From Morinoia aosen (Eukaryota; Arthropoda; Malacostraca; Amphipoda; Talitridae), in assembly GCA_030386875.1 (NCBI GenBank), contig CM059579.1, forward strand, positions 93,382,383 through 93,446,382: a stretch of DNA of 64,000 nucleotides. Direction: 5' to 3'. Below, piece after piece: positions 1 to 10,378 of this stretch; within the stretch, counting starts at the first letter, position 1; each line of letters begins with the position of its first letter. The notes beneath the pieces were generated by a model. It searched no databases. It had not been told where the DNA came from and saw only the letters and a program-made list of their open reading frames with translations. Both the position numbers and the translations under genes were made by a program.

Positions 1-443
1 TTCATGGTTACGTTCGATCCGTTGGAAGCATTCGTATCTATGAACGCTCTGAGGTTTGCCTGTAGCTTAAACACACTCAGAATGGGGAAAAAATGAAGAT
101 TTTAAATTTGAAATTCCTCTACCCTTTTACGAGGTATCTCTTTGCAAATCCTTTCGTTGAGGACGTCTAAGTTTTACAAATTGACGTAAAATTTTACGAA
201 TTTCTTTATTAGGCTGACTCTAACATGTCCTCAGTTTCTCCTAGTTCTATTAGTCTCTTTTCATATCATGATTGCTTCACCATTCGTGAAAAGTAACTTC
301 TACTCACAGATGTCTCTTTGAGTAACGTCATTATAACTGCGCAACGCGTTTCGTCTGTGCGGACATCTTCAGGCTTAACTGGATATTTTAAGGGTGGGTT
401 CGCAGCTACACGGTCGAATGCTGGTGCGGTGACTGCTGTGAAC
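1..443. other. Unit segment, no recognisable gene
   Basis: This is single-unit sequence also present inverted at 28,689-29,077 plus 27,220-27,273, and at 63,814-64,000. On the minus strand it holds a short open frame (266-472) whose C-terminal part, including the stretch ETSVS and SRMVK, is also readable in degenerate form in the other copies. I do not recognise a protein family. Confidence 0.5.
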
Positions 444-1605
444 CATGGAGCTAGGATATATGGAGGGAGCATAGCCGTCTGTGAAGAGAACCAGTTTTTG
501 AGATTTCTCCTCTGTCTGTGGTAACCAATAGCCGTCTCGCAAGTGTGACGTCAGCACGGAAGCCAGTTACCTCCTGACCACGCTGGGATGCGCACACGCT
601 CGCTGAATGCTCTTCCAGCTGTTGAGTTTTTCGTTAATCATTAATTTGGGATTCTAAGACTCCGAAAGATAATAAATTGTGTTTCCTCACTTGAGGACAC
701 TTAATAATATCAAAATTGCTAGCAAAGATACATTTAGAGTTGAAAACTATAAAGATTACAGACCCTTGAATATAACAAATTAGAGAGCGACTTGCACGCG
801 CACCTCATCCTTCGATTTGTGGAGCGGTACTAAACTTGCTTTGGAAAATCGGAGGGCGAATCGTAGAGGTGAGGAGGCGAGGAGGAGCCAACTTCAGCCA
901 AGCGTCTGTGGTTGGCTCACGTGTGGGGCCTTGCTAAGGTCCCAGTCTCCCAACTTTTGCAGCTAATTTGAACCCGATTGAAATCGGCTATGCTCCCTCC
1001 AGTATATCCTAGCATGGAGCTAGGATATACTGGAAGGAGCATAGCCGATTCCAATCGGGTTCAAATAAGCTGCAAAAGTTGGGAGACTGGGGCATTGGCA
1101 AGGCCCCACACGTGAGCCAACCACAGACGCTTGGCTGAAGTTGGCTCCTCCTCGCCTCCTCACCCCCTCTACGATTCGCCCTCCCATTTTCCAAAGCAAG
1201 ATAAGTACCGCTCCACAAATCGAAGGATGAGGTGCGCGTGCAAGTCGCTCTCTAATTTATTATATTCAAGGGCCTGTAATCTTTATAGTTTTTACCTCTA
1301 AATGTATCTTCGCTAGTAATTTTGATATTATTAAGTGTCCTCAAGTGAGGAAACACAATTTATTATCTTTCGGAGTCTTAGAATCCCAAATTAATGATGG
1401 ACGGTTAACACAACAGCCCGAAGAGCATTCAGCGAGCGTGTGCGCATCCCAGCGTAGTCAGGAGGTAACTGGCTTCCGTGCTGACGTCACACTTGCGAGA
1501 TGGCTATTGGTTACCACAGGCGTAGGAGAAATCTCAAAAACTGGTTCTCTTCACAGACGGCTATGCTCCCTCCATATATCCTAGCTCCATGTATCCTAGC
1601 TCCAT
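444..1605. mobile_element. Palindromic pair of Mutator-like MITEs
   Basis: Two copies of a roughly 570-bp element lie head to head, meeting at about 1,003-1,035. The outer ends read ATGGAGCTAGGATATATGG and its inverse. A 9-bp target duplication GCTGTGAAC flanks the whole pair (435-443 and 1,606-1,614), and the middle copy retains the empty site. Long inverted ends and a 9-bp duplication fit the Mutator-like superfamily. No coding sequence is seen. The last 20 bases or so at the right end are duplicated. The same family is present at 46,819-50,405 and 49,709-50,277. Confidence 0.75.
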
Positions 1606-2280
1606 GCTGTGAACGCAGTGCCCAGTTTGGTTGGCTGCGGAACTTCTAACGAGGAAGGATGCTGTACAGTCATTTTAGTAAATCTTGGCAAATGGCGAGG
1701 CGGTTGAAGGAAGGTTGGTGAAATCGAGGCGTACAGTTGTGGTCAAAACTCTGTGTGGAGTTTTAGGGTGCGCATTGCGCACAGTTCCAGTATTTTGGTT
1801 ATTGACAAACGGGTTTTTGTTTTGAATGAGAATTGCCGCGTTTGTTAGCCCTTCAACCAGGGTTGCCATATTGGCCTTTTTAAGGCCAAATATCACAAAT
1901 CTGGCTTTTTTTGCAAGCGTTTGGCTTCGAGACTATAGGTTTGGCCTTTTTCTTAAATTAGGCTTTTTTCTGGCTTTTTTAGTCATTTTCCGGTTTTTGT
2001 GCCGCCCAAGGCGTAAAACTGAAACTTGACAGTTGAACGCAGGAGCAACATGATCAGCTAGTCTCCAACAGGATCAGCTAGATCTTGCTGAATATTATTA
2101 AATCCTTTGCGAATATCAAATCAAGTAATCAAAGGAGAATTTGCAGATTTGCACAGGCTGTATTTAGCTCAGGATTGTATCAACATTAGTAAGCCGCAGT
2201 ACCAAAAATCAGTATCATAGACTGGAAGCAGGAGAGCATTCTGGCGGTGTTGAGATTCCCAAAGACACCATGCAGTTTTG

Positions 2281-2473
2281 ACTTGGTTAAAGAACTCTCA
2301 GGTTGTGCGCTCATTGCCTGGTGACTCCCGCTAGCAATGCTATTGTTGGAAGAATGTTTTCTATGGTGATAGCAGTCAAAACAAAGCCCAACATTAGATT
2401 ACGAACTTGAAAGGTAGATGAAAAAGTGCAAATCCGAGCACATCTCAACAATAGTTCTTTTGTTGCAAGGACT
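2281..2473 (+). pseudogene. hAT transposase C-terminal dimerisation remnant
   Basis: Forward translation gives LVKELSGCALIAW, a stop, then after a frame change SNAIV.RMFS, a KTKPNIRL segment and IRAHLNNSSF. This order matches the hAT dimerisation region (SNA-x-VER-x-FS followed by KTK). In-frame stops and a frameshift show it is inactive. The catalytic portion is missing from this 1.15 kb element. Confidence 0.7.
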
Positions 2474-2695
2474 TCGAAGTTGCTTCAAGAATGCAATCTA
2501 ATATCAAATCGAGCATCTTTTGCCAAACTGAAACCAAGAAACTAGCTCTCTAGCTGCTTCTACCTCTCAAACTTCAGCTGAGGAAGAAAAGTCAAAGTAA
2601 TTTATGTTATTCCTCGAAGAATAGGGTAAGTTAGGTCTATTTTTCCTTTGTAATAAGATTTTTTTAATGGCTAGTAGAATTATGATACTCTAAGG

Positions 2696-2897
2696 CAAGG
2701 GTCTTCAAACCACGGCCCGCGGGCCAATCCGGCCCGCCAGTGTGTTCAATCCGGCCGGCGACGGTTAAGCCGACCGCGTACTCGGCGACTACTCTAAAAA
2801 TTATAGATAATGACAGGAAAATTAAAACTTTTTCGGCCCTTGGAACTTACTGGAGTAATCAGTATGGCCCTAAGTCTGGAAAGTTTGAAGACCCCTG
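2696..2897. mobile_element. hAT-type MITE nested in hAT
   Basis: A 202-bp insert has ends CAAGGGTCTTCAAACC and GTTTGAAGACCCCTG, flanked by 8-bp duplications CTCTAAGG (2,688-2,695) and CTCTATGG (2,898-2,905), which differ at one base. The interior is GC-rich near the left end. No coding capacity is seen. Confidence 0.85.
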
Positions 2898-3167
2898 CTC
2901 TATGGGCATCTACCTGCTATATTAGTTTACCTATAAATAAATTTGGCCTTATTTGGCTTTTTTCATGGTAAAATTTGGCCTAAAATTCATGAAGTTATCT
3001 GGCAACCCTGCCTTCAACGGCTCGGCGGACTTAGTCCACTTTTGCAAGTGGCCTCAATATACTGTATTTCTAATTTAATTTGTTGTCTAGCGTGTTCTCT
3101 ACGGTTCACTGTCGAGTGGCCGTTCTTTCCTCATTCTAATGTCGGTCACTACCTGATGCCAGAGTAA

Positions 3168-4740
3168 AGGGGTGTTTACACTAGGGGACATTTCGGCTGT
3201 GAGGCGCGACTCGTGTAGCCGAAGCTCACCACTGAGGCTCAAATTTGTGTGTGTGAGCCCGAAGTTCCCGATTCGCTTTGGTTGAATCCGTGCAGCGGCT
3301 ACACGTGTGCGAGGCGCAGCTCGACCGGTCACTCGGCGGTCAGTGTGCGGATGGCAGTCATCAAGTGAGGTAGCGCCTCTCTCTCACCCGTCATGGCTGA
3401 CTCAACACTACCGCGAGAAACTACACTGCTTCTAATTGAAATGTACTAAGCCCATCAATGCCTTTGGCAGACTAAAAGCTGTGAATATAAGGAGGCTGCT
3501 TTCCATTATATTTTAATGAAGATGAACGAATATAGTAACATTTCACTCATGCAAATAAAAAAGAGATTACGTAGCTACGATGCAGCAACAATATTCACAC
3601 AAGCTCGTCTACAGCTGCATGGCTGCCACTTGGTTTTGTGCTGCATGGCTGCCACTTGTGTTTGACCAAAAAATCTAGTGTGACCTCAAAAAATATCGAG
3701 AAACATATAGATTTAATAATAAAACATCCAAAAATTTATCTAGAAGTAAATTAATTATCTACTATAATAAATTAGTTGAACAATAGCATATAAGGATATT
3801 TATTTCATAAATCGCTTTATTTTAGGCAATTTATCTTTATATAAATTATCTAGTATCCTGATATTTACCCTAATAAAGCTTGGTATCCAAATATTCAATT
3901 TTACACGTGTTGCGAGTAGAAAGGTCAGTCTCTATTGCATTGCATTTCATCAATGCTCAGATTCCTACTTCTCAACAATTGTTTTAAGGCTTTCACACCG
4001 CTATCTTCATCACTTTTAATAATTTTGCAATTACTAAGTAAGTTGATTCTACTTTATTAGATGCATTACTTTAGTAAATAACTGATACACCAAGTAGTTT
4101 CATGATAGAAATATCATTGCTCCATCCAACAATAAACTGAACTCCTTGTTACCAATATCATTGGTCGGTCTTTCGTCAAAATGAGGCCACATTACATTAT
4201 TGATAATGTATGTGCATTTTATTCCTTGATTTTCTGATATCATCACTAGTTTTGCAATTGGAGATAGTGTGCTGTAGCTTATGAAGCGTGAAATAGCCGT
4301 CTTGGTGTCGTTCATAATCTGAGCATAACATGATCAGAATATGGTTGCTTCACTATTCAGACAATTTGCTTAAGTAAATTAACAAATATAATAAGAATGA
4401 AGCAGTAACCAACCATTATGGTGACTTCCTAATTCGAATTTACAGTAATCTATCATATACATAGCTTAACTGTAATTCTAGCTAGAAAATTTCTATCACG
4501 CTGAAAAAACTATATGGATTTTATAGCTAATATCTAGGTTCGAAATTTTACATCTAAGCTTCAGCAAAAACACCTAGATCTAGCTATATAATATCTAGCG
4601 TGGCAGCCCTGTTGAGCAGCGCGCGCTCCATGGCTCGCTCCAATGGTGTCTAGTCTAAACGCACATGGCTCTTGTGAAGCTCCACACGAGGCGTCTACAC
4701 GTGAGGCTGCAGCAAAATGTAGACCAGTGTAAACGGCCCT
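3168..4740. mobile_element. PIF/Harbinger-type non-autonomous element
   Basis: Terminal inverted repeats begin AGGGGTGTTTACACT on the left and AGGGCCGTTTACACT on the right arm. The flanking 3-bp duplication is TAA (3,165-3,167 and 4,741-4,743). The middle and right unit copies read straight through the site without the insert. The interior is AT-rich with a repeated ATCTAG motif from about 3,670 to 4,600 and has no recognisable coding sequence. Confidence 0.8.
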
Positions 4741-4743
4741 TAA

Positions 4744-6115
4744 GTCTAATGATGGTGGTTATAATGACGGTGGTATGAGTAGAAAAATGCTGACGTTAAA
4801 AGGTTAAGTGGTAAACAATTGAAATAAAAGGAAACGTTTTGTTTCGATTTCTTTCCTGGCCTGTGCGAATTTTGTTGCAATTGAGTTTTGTGGCAACCCG
4901 TCGTTCTTTGCGCCAGGTTAGGAGTTAATTTGCGTAATGAGCTCTCATTGAATTGGTGCACGAGAACACCTAGGTATTTTGTTTAGCGTATTTGTAAACT
5001 TGGTTTTTTTATCGAAAAATATAATCGAGATTTGATGGCTGGTTAATAGTTCTGGGAAAATAACGGATATCCGTTGTCGTTTATTGCGTAGAAATAATTA
5101 ATAAAATTAAACATTCATAAAAAGTTACGAGCTCTTGGAAAGGGTCCGTGGAAAGTTGCCTCACCTGTGGAAGCGCTTTATAAATGGAAATATTGATGCA
5201 GGACCATGATGGAAATCTACACATACTCTGTTCTCTGAACGGTCAGTGCGAGCAATGACTGAGACTGCAAGACTGGAATACACAGAATGTGGTCACAGAA
5301 ACGAGCAAAGTGGCCAATTCTTGGGTTTTCCCCCCAAGTCCTCTGTTGTTAAACACGAATCAGGTACCAAACGCATATAATAATCAATTTTTACGCTCAA
5401 GCTCCAATACATTCATGCTAACACGATGTCTGTGAACATGACAGTTACGCAAAATGTAGTCCCATTGTTTGTCAGTTTTGTTCGCTTGATCCTTATTGAC
5501 GTCAATACGCTGACTACTTACCTCATGAGGCACAAGGCTATGCTGGCTGCAGCATAATCTTTACGAAAACTCTACAGTGAAAGCTTTAAATTTTATTTGG
5601 CTGCTGGGTTTGTTAGAAACGAATCAAGGTGTAGACAATGAAACGTACCAAAGGTAGAATTCAAATTAGGAAGGTGATGATAAAAACAAAGAGAAAAGAA
5701 ACGGGTGAGAAAAGTGGCCTCATTCTGATAGGAAAGAAATTACTTCACATGAAAAATACGGTATGCGTTAACTGGCAGTAACAAAGCATTTCGTTACTTC
5801 TAAGTCAAAACTTTCAATTAAGCATTAAACTAATTGAAATCACTTAATTTTACACTAGACCTTTATGGCTTATTGAAGCTAATCTAATTAGCTGGTCCGA
5901 TTAATGCACGGACAACTAAACGGGTTTATCTCATTTTAATTTTTCGTCTCATCGGGGTGCTTACATCTTCCTTTCCCGGCCCTGCAAGCGATGACACCAG
6001 AGGAAATCCAGATTGTGGCCGTGTAACGCCGCCTGAACTTGGCCTTCACTGAGCATCTTGGTGATTATCACCTGACTGAGCAGCTGGTAAATGGAGGTGA
6101 AGATAAAAACTAATG
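4744..6115. other. Unit segment without recognisable gene
   Basis: Non-coding by inspection; no frame longer than about 70 codons looks protein-like. It is present in all three copies (25,464-26,835 and 60,003-61,390, inverted) with only small differences. One difference is a G-homopolymer at 60,785-60,806, where the left copy has a mixed sequence. Confidence 0.6.
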
Positions 6116-6154
6116 TTAAGGCGCCTACTTACTTGTAGACATGTTGCGCAATGT

Positions 6155-6238
6155 GTCTATAGACCGTCTACAGACATGTCTATAGACCGTCTACAGACAT
6201 GTCTATAGACCGTTTACAGACATGTCTATAGACCGTTG
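6155..6238. repeat. 23-bp subterminal palindromic repeat
   Basis: About 3.6 copies of a 23-bp unit containing GTCTATAGAC and GTCTACAGAC, both near-palindromes. The array sits just inside the Harbinger left end. Matching arrays lie at 25,343-25,425 and 59,862-59,965. The position and palindromy suggest transposase-binding sites; that is inference. Confidence 0.85.
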
Positions 6239-6334
6239 GACTCCGGTTTTGCCACGTCTAGCGTCCACACTACGATTTGAATTTATCGTCTCTTCCCCGA
6301 CAGTGCGTCATGGAGAACATTGCTTTGTGCGGAG

Positions 6335-6738
6335 TAAGTTCCTGCTTTGCGATAATTGCTAGTGAAAGAACGAGAAAACGTAAATGTTGGTGGAGTCGCG
6401 AAGTTCGCAGAAGGACCTAGTTTCGGAATTTCATTATTGAATAAATTAAGACTGGAAGACGCCATGGGTTTTCGAAATTTCACACGACTAACCCCTTCTG
6501 ATTTCATAGATTTGCTTCTTATGGTTGATGGACTGATAACGAAAAAGAATACAAACTTCAGATAATGTACCTCAGCTTCTCTTCGACTAGCAGTCACACT
6601 GCGTTTCTTAGCAAGTGGAGACTCTTTCACGAACCTCATGAGTACCTTGAGAATATCTAAGCAGGCAATATCGCAAATGGTACCAGAGGTTTGCGAAGTA
6701 ATTATTTCATCATTAAAGCAACATGTAAAAGTATGTAT
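6335..6738 (+). pseudogene. PIF/Harbinger transposase N-terminal part, degenerate
   Basis: Translation gives RKRKCWWSREV, a frameshift, then FGISLLNKLRLED, FRNFTRLTPSDF and KKNTNFR. After one in-frame TAA it continues SLRLAVTLRFLASGDSF, RISKQAISQMVPEVCE and SSLKQHVK. This order (RRWW, LR-ED-x-FRNF-x-R, DT/NT-x-FR, RLA-x-TLRFLA-G, VPEVC) is the N-terminal half of Harbinger transposases related to HARBI1. The DDE catalytic region that should follow is not visible before 7,450. The same TAA is present in the copies at 19,990-20,400 and 59,370-59,790, so inactivation predates the duplications, unless the TAA lies in a short intron I cannot delimit. Confidence 0.82.
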
Positions 6739-7320
6739 ACAACACGAATTTACATTAAACGAATGAATTTATTAAGTTTTGGACCTCCTTTCGAATACGC
6801 TCCGCACTCGTGCAAAGAGGGGTATATCTTGCAGAAAAAAATGCCCATGGCCCATGATAACTCACGTATATTATAATTAAAAAAACATTAGTCAGGGCTT
6901 AAAATATGTGATTCTAACTCAAATGATTTAATGGTTACATACCGGTTGGGTATTAAAAGTACAAAAGATTTTGCTGTCTATAACTGTTGATTTTTCATAG
7001 AAAAGCTACATGTTATGTTGACGTTTAGTGTTTCTTTGTTCTTAATATTCCAGTACAATCGTAGATCTTGAGCCAAAAAGCAAGCAAGATAGTGAAAGCA
7101 AATATTGGGGCTAATTATGCTCTTAGCACGTAGTAATAAAAACAAAAAAGAAGAAAATTCGAATGGATGAATCTAACTTCAGTTGTATGATGAACCAAGG
7201 TCCTCTACTTTCTCATCCAAATATGCTACTAACAACTTTTCTAACATCGCTTTTCATGAACAAACTCACAAGTTTCAAGCATTATTGTTCTAATTACATT
7301 TTGGTACAGGTGTTCGTGCA

Positions 7321-7459
7321 CTACAGGAATTCTTGCAAATCATTGATACCTTCAACCCTTAATTCTGACTGCTGCTGAAATGAAACAGGTGATGTATTGG
7401 GATTTGCAGAATAACTGTCTTGCGAATCGTCTGACAATGGGGAATGTAATGGGTTACAT
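7321..7459 (-). pseudogene. Last exon of Harbinger accessory protein (putative)
   Basis: The minus strand reads through CNPLHSPLSDDSQDSYSANP, then a Ser/Gln-rich stretch and ELRVEGINDLQEFL before a stop at 7,321. The frame is identical in the copies at 19,268-19,406 and 52,142-52,280, although the DNA around it carries differences. Two-gene Harbingers encode a transposase and a Myb/MADF-type DNA-binding protein, often convergent and with an acidic Ser-rich tail, which fits the position and composition. No MADF core was found upstream; the nested hAT sits just there. The assignment is inferred from position, not from a domain hit. Confidence 0.45.
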
Positions 7460-7757
7460 CTTACGAGAAAACAATTTATAAATAGCCAGTGGTTGCCGCG
7501 ATAACTTTTTCTTCATCTTGCGATAACGATAATTTTTCCCCCAACCTGCGATAAACAATAAACGATAAAAATTTTCAAAACCCAACCTGCGGTAAGCGAT
7601 AAACGGTAAAACAATAGCGATAATGTTTTTTACTTGCGATAAAAAAAGCGATAAATGATAAGTACCTTTATTTGGTTGAAAGATTAAAAAAAACATACAA
7701 ACTATTTTTCACAGTGAAAATTAATTAAACTAAACAAAAACTGTCACTGGAACCAGT

Positions 7758-7988
7758 CTATGGCCTACAAGTTCTATTCCACATAAGTATCTCTCTCTGA
7801 GTCAGACTCTCCCTCCTGAAGACAGCATCCAGGAGCTGCATGTTTCCCTTGGTAAAGACCAGCTTCTCAAACCTGTTGCTGGTCATGCTTGCACGCTTGG
7901 GCATGAGAACGTCACCAGCAGTGCTGAACATGCGCTCCACGGAGAACATGCGCTCCAGTGCTGAACATGCGCAGCTGTGATTGGCCAT
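7758..7988 (-). pseudogene. hAT transposase dimerisation region
   Basis: The minus strand encodes ALERMFSVERMFSTAGDV followed by KRASMTSNRFEKLVF and a short tail to the stop. The S-A-x-ER-x-FSTAG...KR...LVF pattern is the conserved C-terminal hAT dimerisation region of BED-finger transposases. ERMFS appears twice because a 19-bp unit is locally duplicated; in the right copy the same unit has expanded into a minisatellite. Only the C-terminal end of the transposase remains in the 819-bp element. Confidence 0.78.
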
Positions 7989-7990
7989 CT

Positions 7991-7997
7991 ACACACA

Positions 7998-8044
<47 letters not shown>
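7991..8044. repeat. (CA)n microsatellite
   Basis: An almost perfect CA dinucleotide run of about 54 bp in the nested hAT. The matching right-copy tract (TG, 51,346-51,378) is shorter. Confidence 0.95.
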
Positions 8045-8047
<3 letters not shown>

Positions 8048-8825
8048 GCAGCTCTCATATGAGGTTTTTCAGGTCTGGAAACGTCAGGCGGGCTGTTGTG
8101 ACTATTGCCGCCCTGCAATTTTTTTTTAATTTTTACAAAAGTCGTCTTTGAATTTATCGTTGATCGTTCCTCATTTTTTGGGACTAGCGGTAAGTGAATG
8201 AGCGATTATTTTATAAAACTTTGCGATAAACGATAAAAGGTTTGACCTTAGCGATAATTATCATATATCGTTTATCGCTCATTTTATCGCACGCGGCAAC
8301 CACTCTAAATAGCCACCTAAAAATTTATAAATATTTGTTTAATAAAAAGTCACAACACCAATTAACTTGATACATTGACAATATTATGACGAGAGCACCT
8401 CCTCGAAATATAGCAGGTCCTCTGTTTCTTGAGTCGTGCGATATAGGTAAAAATTGCCAAGTATATTTCTTCATGGCTACTGCGTTTAAAAAGTTGCCAA
8501 TTTTGTGTAAATTGGCCATGAAATGTCAAATCCGGCAACTCTGTGTGCATCGTCTATCGTTGCAAATGTCGTACACTCTAGCAAAACGTGGCGCAACATG
8601 TCTACCGTTGCATGCTGTCTCCCATTCCAATCGGGAGACCATAGACCTGAGACTTTTGGTCTCGCAACCGACTCGCAGATGACGGTTGGTCTTTAGACGC
8701 GTCTACGTAGACAACGCTAAACAGGTCTCAGAGACCAAAATCGCGCAACATGTCTACAAGTGAGTACGCGGCTTTAGAAACCCTATCTGCGTTAGAGCGA
8801 AAGTCAAAGATTCATTTGATGCGAT

Positions 8826-8941
8826 AGTGTGGGTGCTGTGTGGCTGCTGTGTGGCGGCTGTGTGGCGGCTGTGTGGTGGCTGTGTGGCTACTGTGTGGCG
8901 GCTGTGTGGCGGCTTTGTGGCTGCTGTGTGGGGGCTGTGTG
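8826..8941. repeat. 11-bp minisatellite TGTGTGGCGGC
   Basis: About ten tandem units of TGTGTGGCGGC with variants in positions 8-11. An inverted counterpart with a similar number of units lies at 46,372-46,505 in the right copy. Confidence 0.9.
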
Positions 8942-9039
8942 CAATCATCAACACGAATAAATTTTATTCATTCTTCCTGCCTCCTGCAGCCGCCAGCTGC
9001 GACTTCCTGCACATTCTGAAACCCAACCAAGTCTCCACC

Positions 9040-9270
9040 ACCTGTAACCCAACCATGTCTCTACCGCCTGCAACACACCAAGCCTCCACCGCCTGCAACA
9101 CAAACAAGCCTCCACCGCCCGCAACACAACCAAGCCTCCACCGCCTGCAACACAATCAAGCCTCCACCGCCCGCAACACAACCAAGCCTCTACCGCCTGC
9201 AACACAACCAAACCTCCACCACCTGCAACACAACCAAACCTCCACCACCTGCAACACAACCAAGTCTACA
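9040..9270. repeat. 26-bp minisatellite, short allele
   Basis: About eight or nine degenerate units of a 26-bp sequence containing CTCCACCGCC and GCAACACAACCAAG. The homologous array in the right copy (43,713-44,946) has about 47 units in inverse orientation. Frames through it are by-products of a 26-bp unit that lacks stop codons. Confidence 0.92.
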
Positions 9271-9610
9271 CACAACAGCCGCCGCAGAATACACTCGAGA
9301 CATGAACATGCAGTGACTATACTTCAGTCACCCCTCAAAAGCTCATCTAGTTATTTCAGTGTTCAGTAATCTTAAAATTTACCAATGTAATTTCAATTTT
9401 AAAAAGTCTCGAGTTGTCATCTGGTTCACTAATGCGCATCACTTGTGGAGTATACGTAAGACCGCTACTTCTCTTCCCGCAATTGGGATGAACGACCGAT
9501 GTCGCAAGAATAGGCCTGGCAAATGATGACCCCAGAACCCTCACTGGGTCCTTACTCTGATGACCCCAGCGGGGTCACCGCCGGGCCGATGCCACTACAT
9601 TGCCGGCCCT

Positions 9611-9931
9611 TTACAAGTGGTGACCCCACGCGAATAGCCAGCTCTTACAAACGTAAATGTTTCCTACGACATTCATCGCTGACTCGTTTGTAGTTGGAAC
9701 TAGTACACGCGGCCCGACAAAAATGTCCTTCAAGCAATTTCGTAGAATTACCAAATGCCGTTCAAGGGTGAATTTAGCTCTAGCTTCTCGTTGGCGAGCA
9801 GCATTGCTTCGTCTTGCTATTTCGCAATGTTCATCCGATCGTCTTCGGCGTTTTTCTTGCTGTCGAAGTCCTGCTACTTCTCCCTTGCGGTTGGACACAT
9901 TTTTATCCATGGTGGCTTCTTTTGCTGGCAT
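9611..9931 (-). CDS. Basic Arg-rich short frame, conserved in both copies
   Basis: The minus-strand frame starts in a good initiation context (GCCACCATGG in the right copy at 42,519). It encodes a basic segment with RQQEKRRRRSDE, EIARRSNAARQREARAK and LTLER in the right copy, then a segment ending VPTTNESAMNVVGN. The basic part resembles STPR-like or helicase-associated Arg-rich repeats seen in some arthropod mobile-element proteins; that is a composition match, not a domain hit. The right copy stops at 42,776, while the left copy lacks that stop and runs a few residues further. It could be a first exon or a decayed gene end. Confidence 0.35.
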   Translation of the reverse strand: MPAKEATMDKNVSNRKGEVAGLRQQEKRRRRSDEHCEIARRSNAARQREARAKFTLERHLVILRNCLKDIFVGPRVLVPTTNESAMNVVGNIYVCKSWLFAWGHHL

Positions 9932-10378
9932 TTTATTCTGAAACGTCGTCTATTATCTCTTCGAAGTTTTCAAGAAAATCACAATTTCGAAAACAATTAC
10001 TCAAGTTCCAAAATCTTGGGCCTTAATACTAAGTGGTAGCCAGGTTACTGGTCAAACGAATTTAAAACATTTCTTTTCGCATTATCAATGAAAAATATCA
10101 AAGCAACATGATGTATTTCAACAGAGAAAGCTCAAAGAAAATTTATATATGTAAAAATAAGCCGATTGCGTATTCTGGTCACCATAATCCAAGTGAAAGG
10201 GAATTGAATCACCACAGAAAAGTAATGCAATAAAATAATTTCTTGTTTTTATTAAGCTTTATCCTTGTTGCTATCAAAGCTAAAGAGTGTGACACACGGA
10301 CGGACGGACGCAGCTCTTTTTATAATAGTGATAGTGATTAGAAGGGCACTTGAGAAATATACACACTTATGCCCCATG

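Larger units (their letters stand above)
1858..3010 (+). mobile_element. hAT DNA transposon remnant
   Basis: Ends read CAGGGTTGCCA and its inverse, flanked by the 8-bp target duplication CCTTCAAC (1,850-1,857 and 3,011-3,018). The middle copy shows the empty site. A TTTGGCC(T/C)TTTT motif is repeated close to both ends, as expected for subterminal transposase-binding sites. The interior holds a decayed C-terminal transposase segment and a nested hAT MITE. Confidence 0.88.
7487..8305 (-). mobile_element. hAT element nested in Harbinger, left copy
   Basis: Ends read CAGTGGTTGCCGCG and, from the right, GAGTGGTTGCCGCG. The 8-bp target duplication is TAAATAGC (7,479-7,486 and 8,306-8,313). GCGATAA-type motifs are dense within about 180 bp of both ends. 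The coding remnant is on minus. The element is also in the right copy (51,135-52,114) and, truncated, in the middle (18,990-19,240). Confidence 0.88.
6119..8773 (+). mobile_element. PIF/Harbinger transposon, left copy
   Basis: Ends read AGGCGCCTACTTACTTGTAG and, from the right, AGCCGCGTACTCACTTGTAG, both continuing into ACATGTTGCGC. They are flanked by TTA (6,116-6,118 and 8,774-8,776), the TWA-type duplication typical of this superfamily. The interior holds a partial transposase on plus, the last exon of a second protein on minus (convergent, as in two-gene Harbingers), 23-bp palindromic repeats inside the left end and a nested hAT. The catalytic C-terminal half was not found, so this copy is inactive. 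It belongs to the repeated unit and recurs at 18,990-25,460 and 46,562-59,999. Confidence 0.87.

Noticed and set aside
6283-6639. 118-codon minus frame (also 20,088-20,618 and 59,462-59,833 on plus)
   Set aside because: It is antisense to the Harbinger transposase blocks RLEDAMGFRNF and RLAVTLRFLA, which match a known family.
7163-7378. 71-codon plus frame conserved in three copies (also 19,349-19,564 and 52,223-52,438)
   Set aside because: It overlaps, on the opposite strand, the exon encoding the SDDSQDS tail; conservation is explained by recent DNA duplication.
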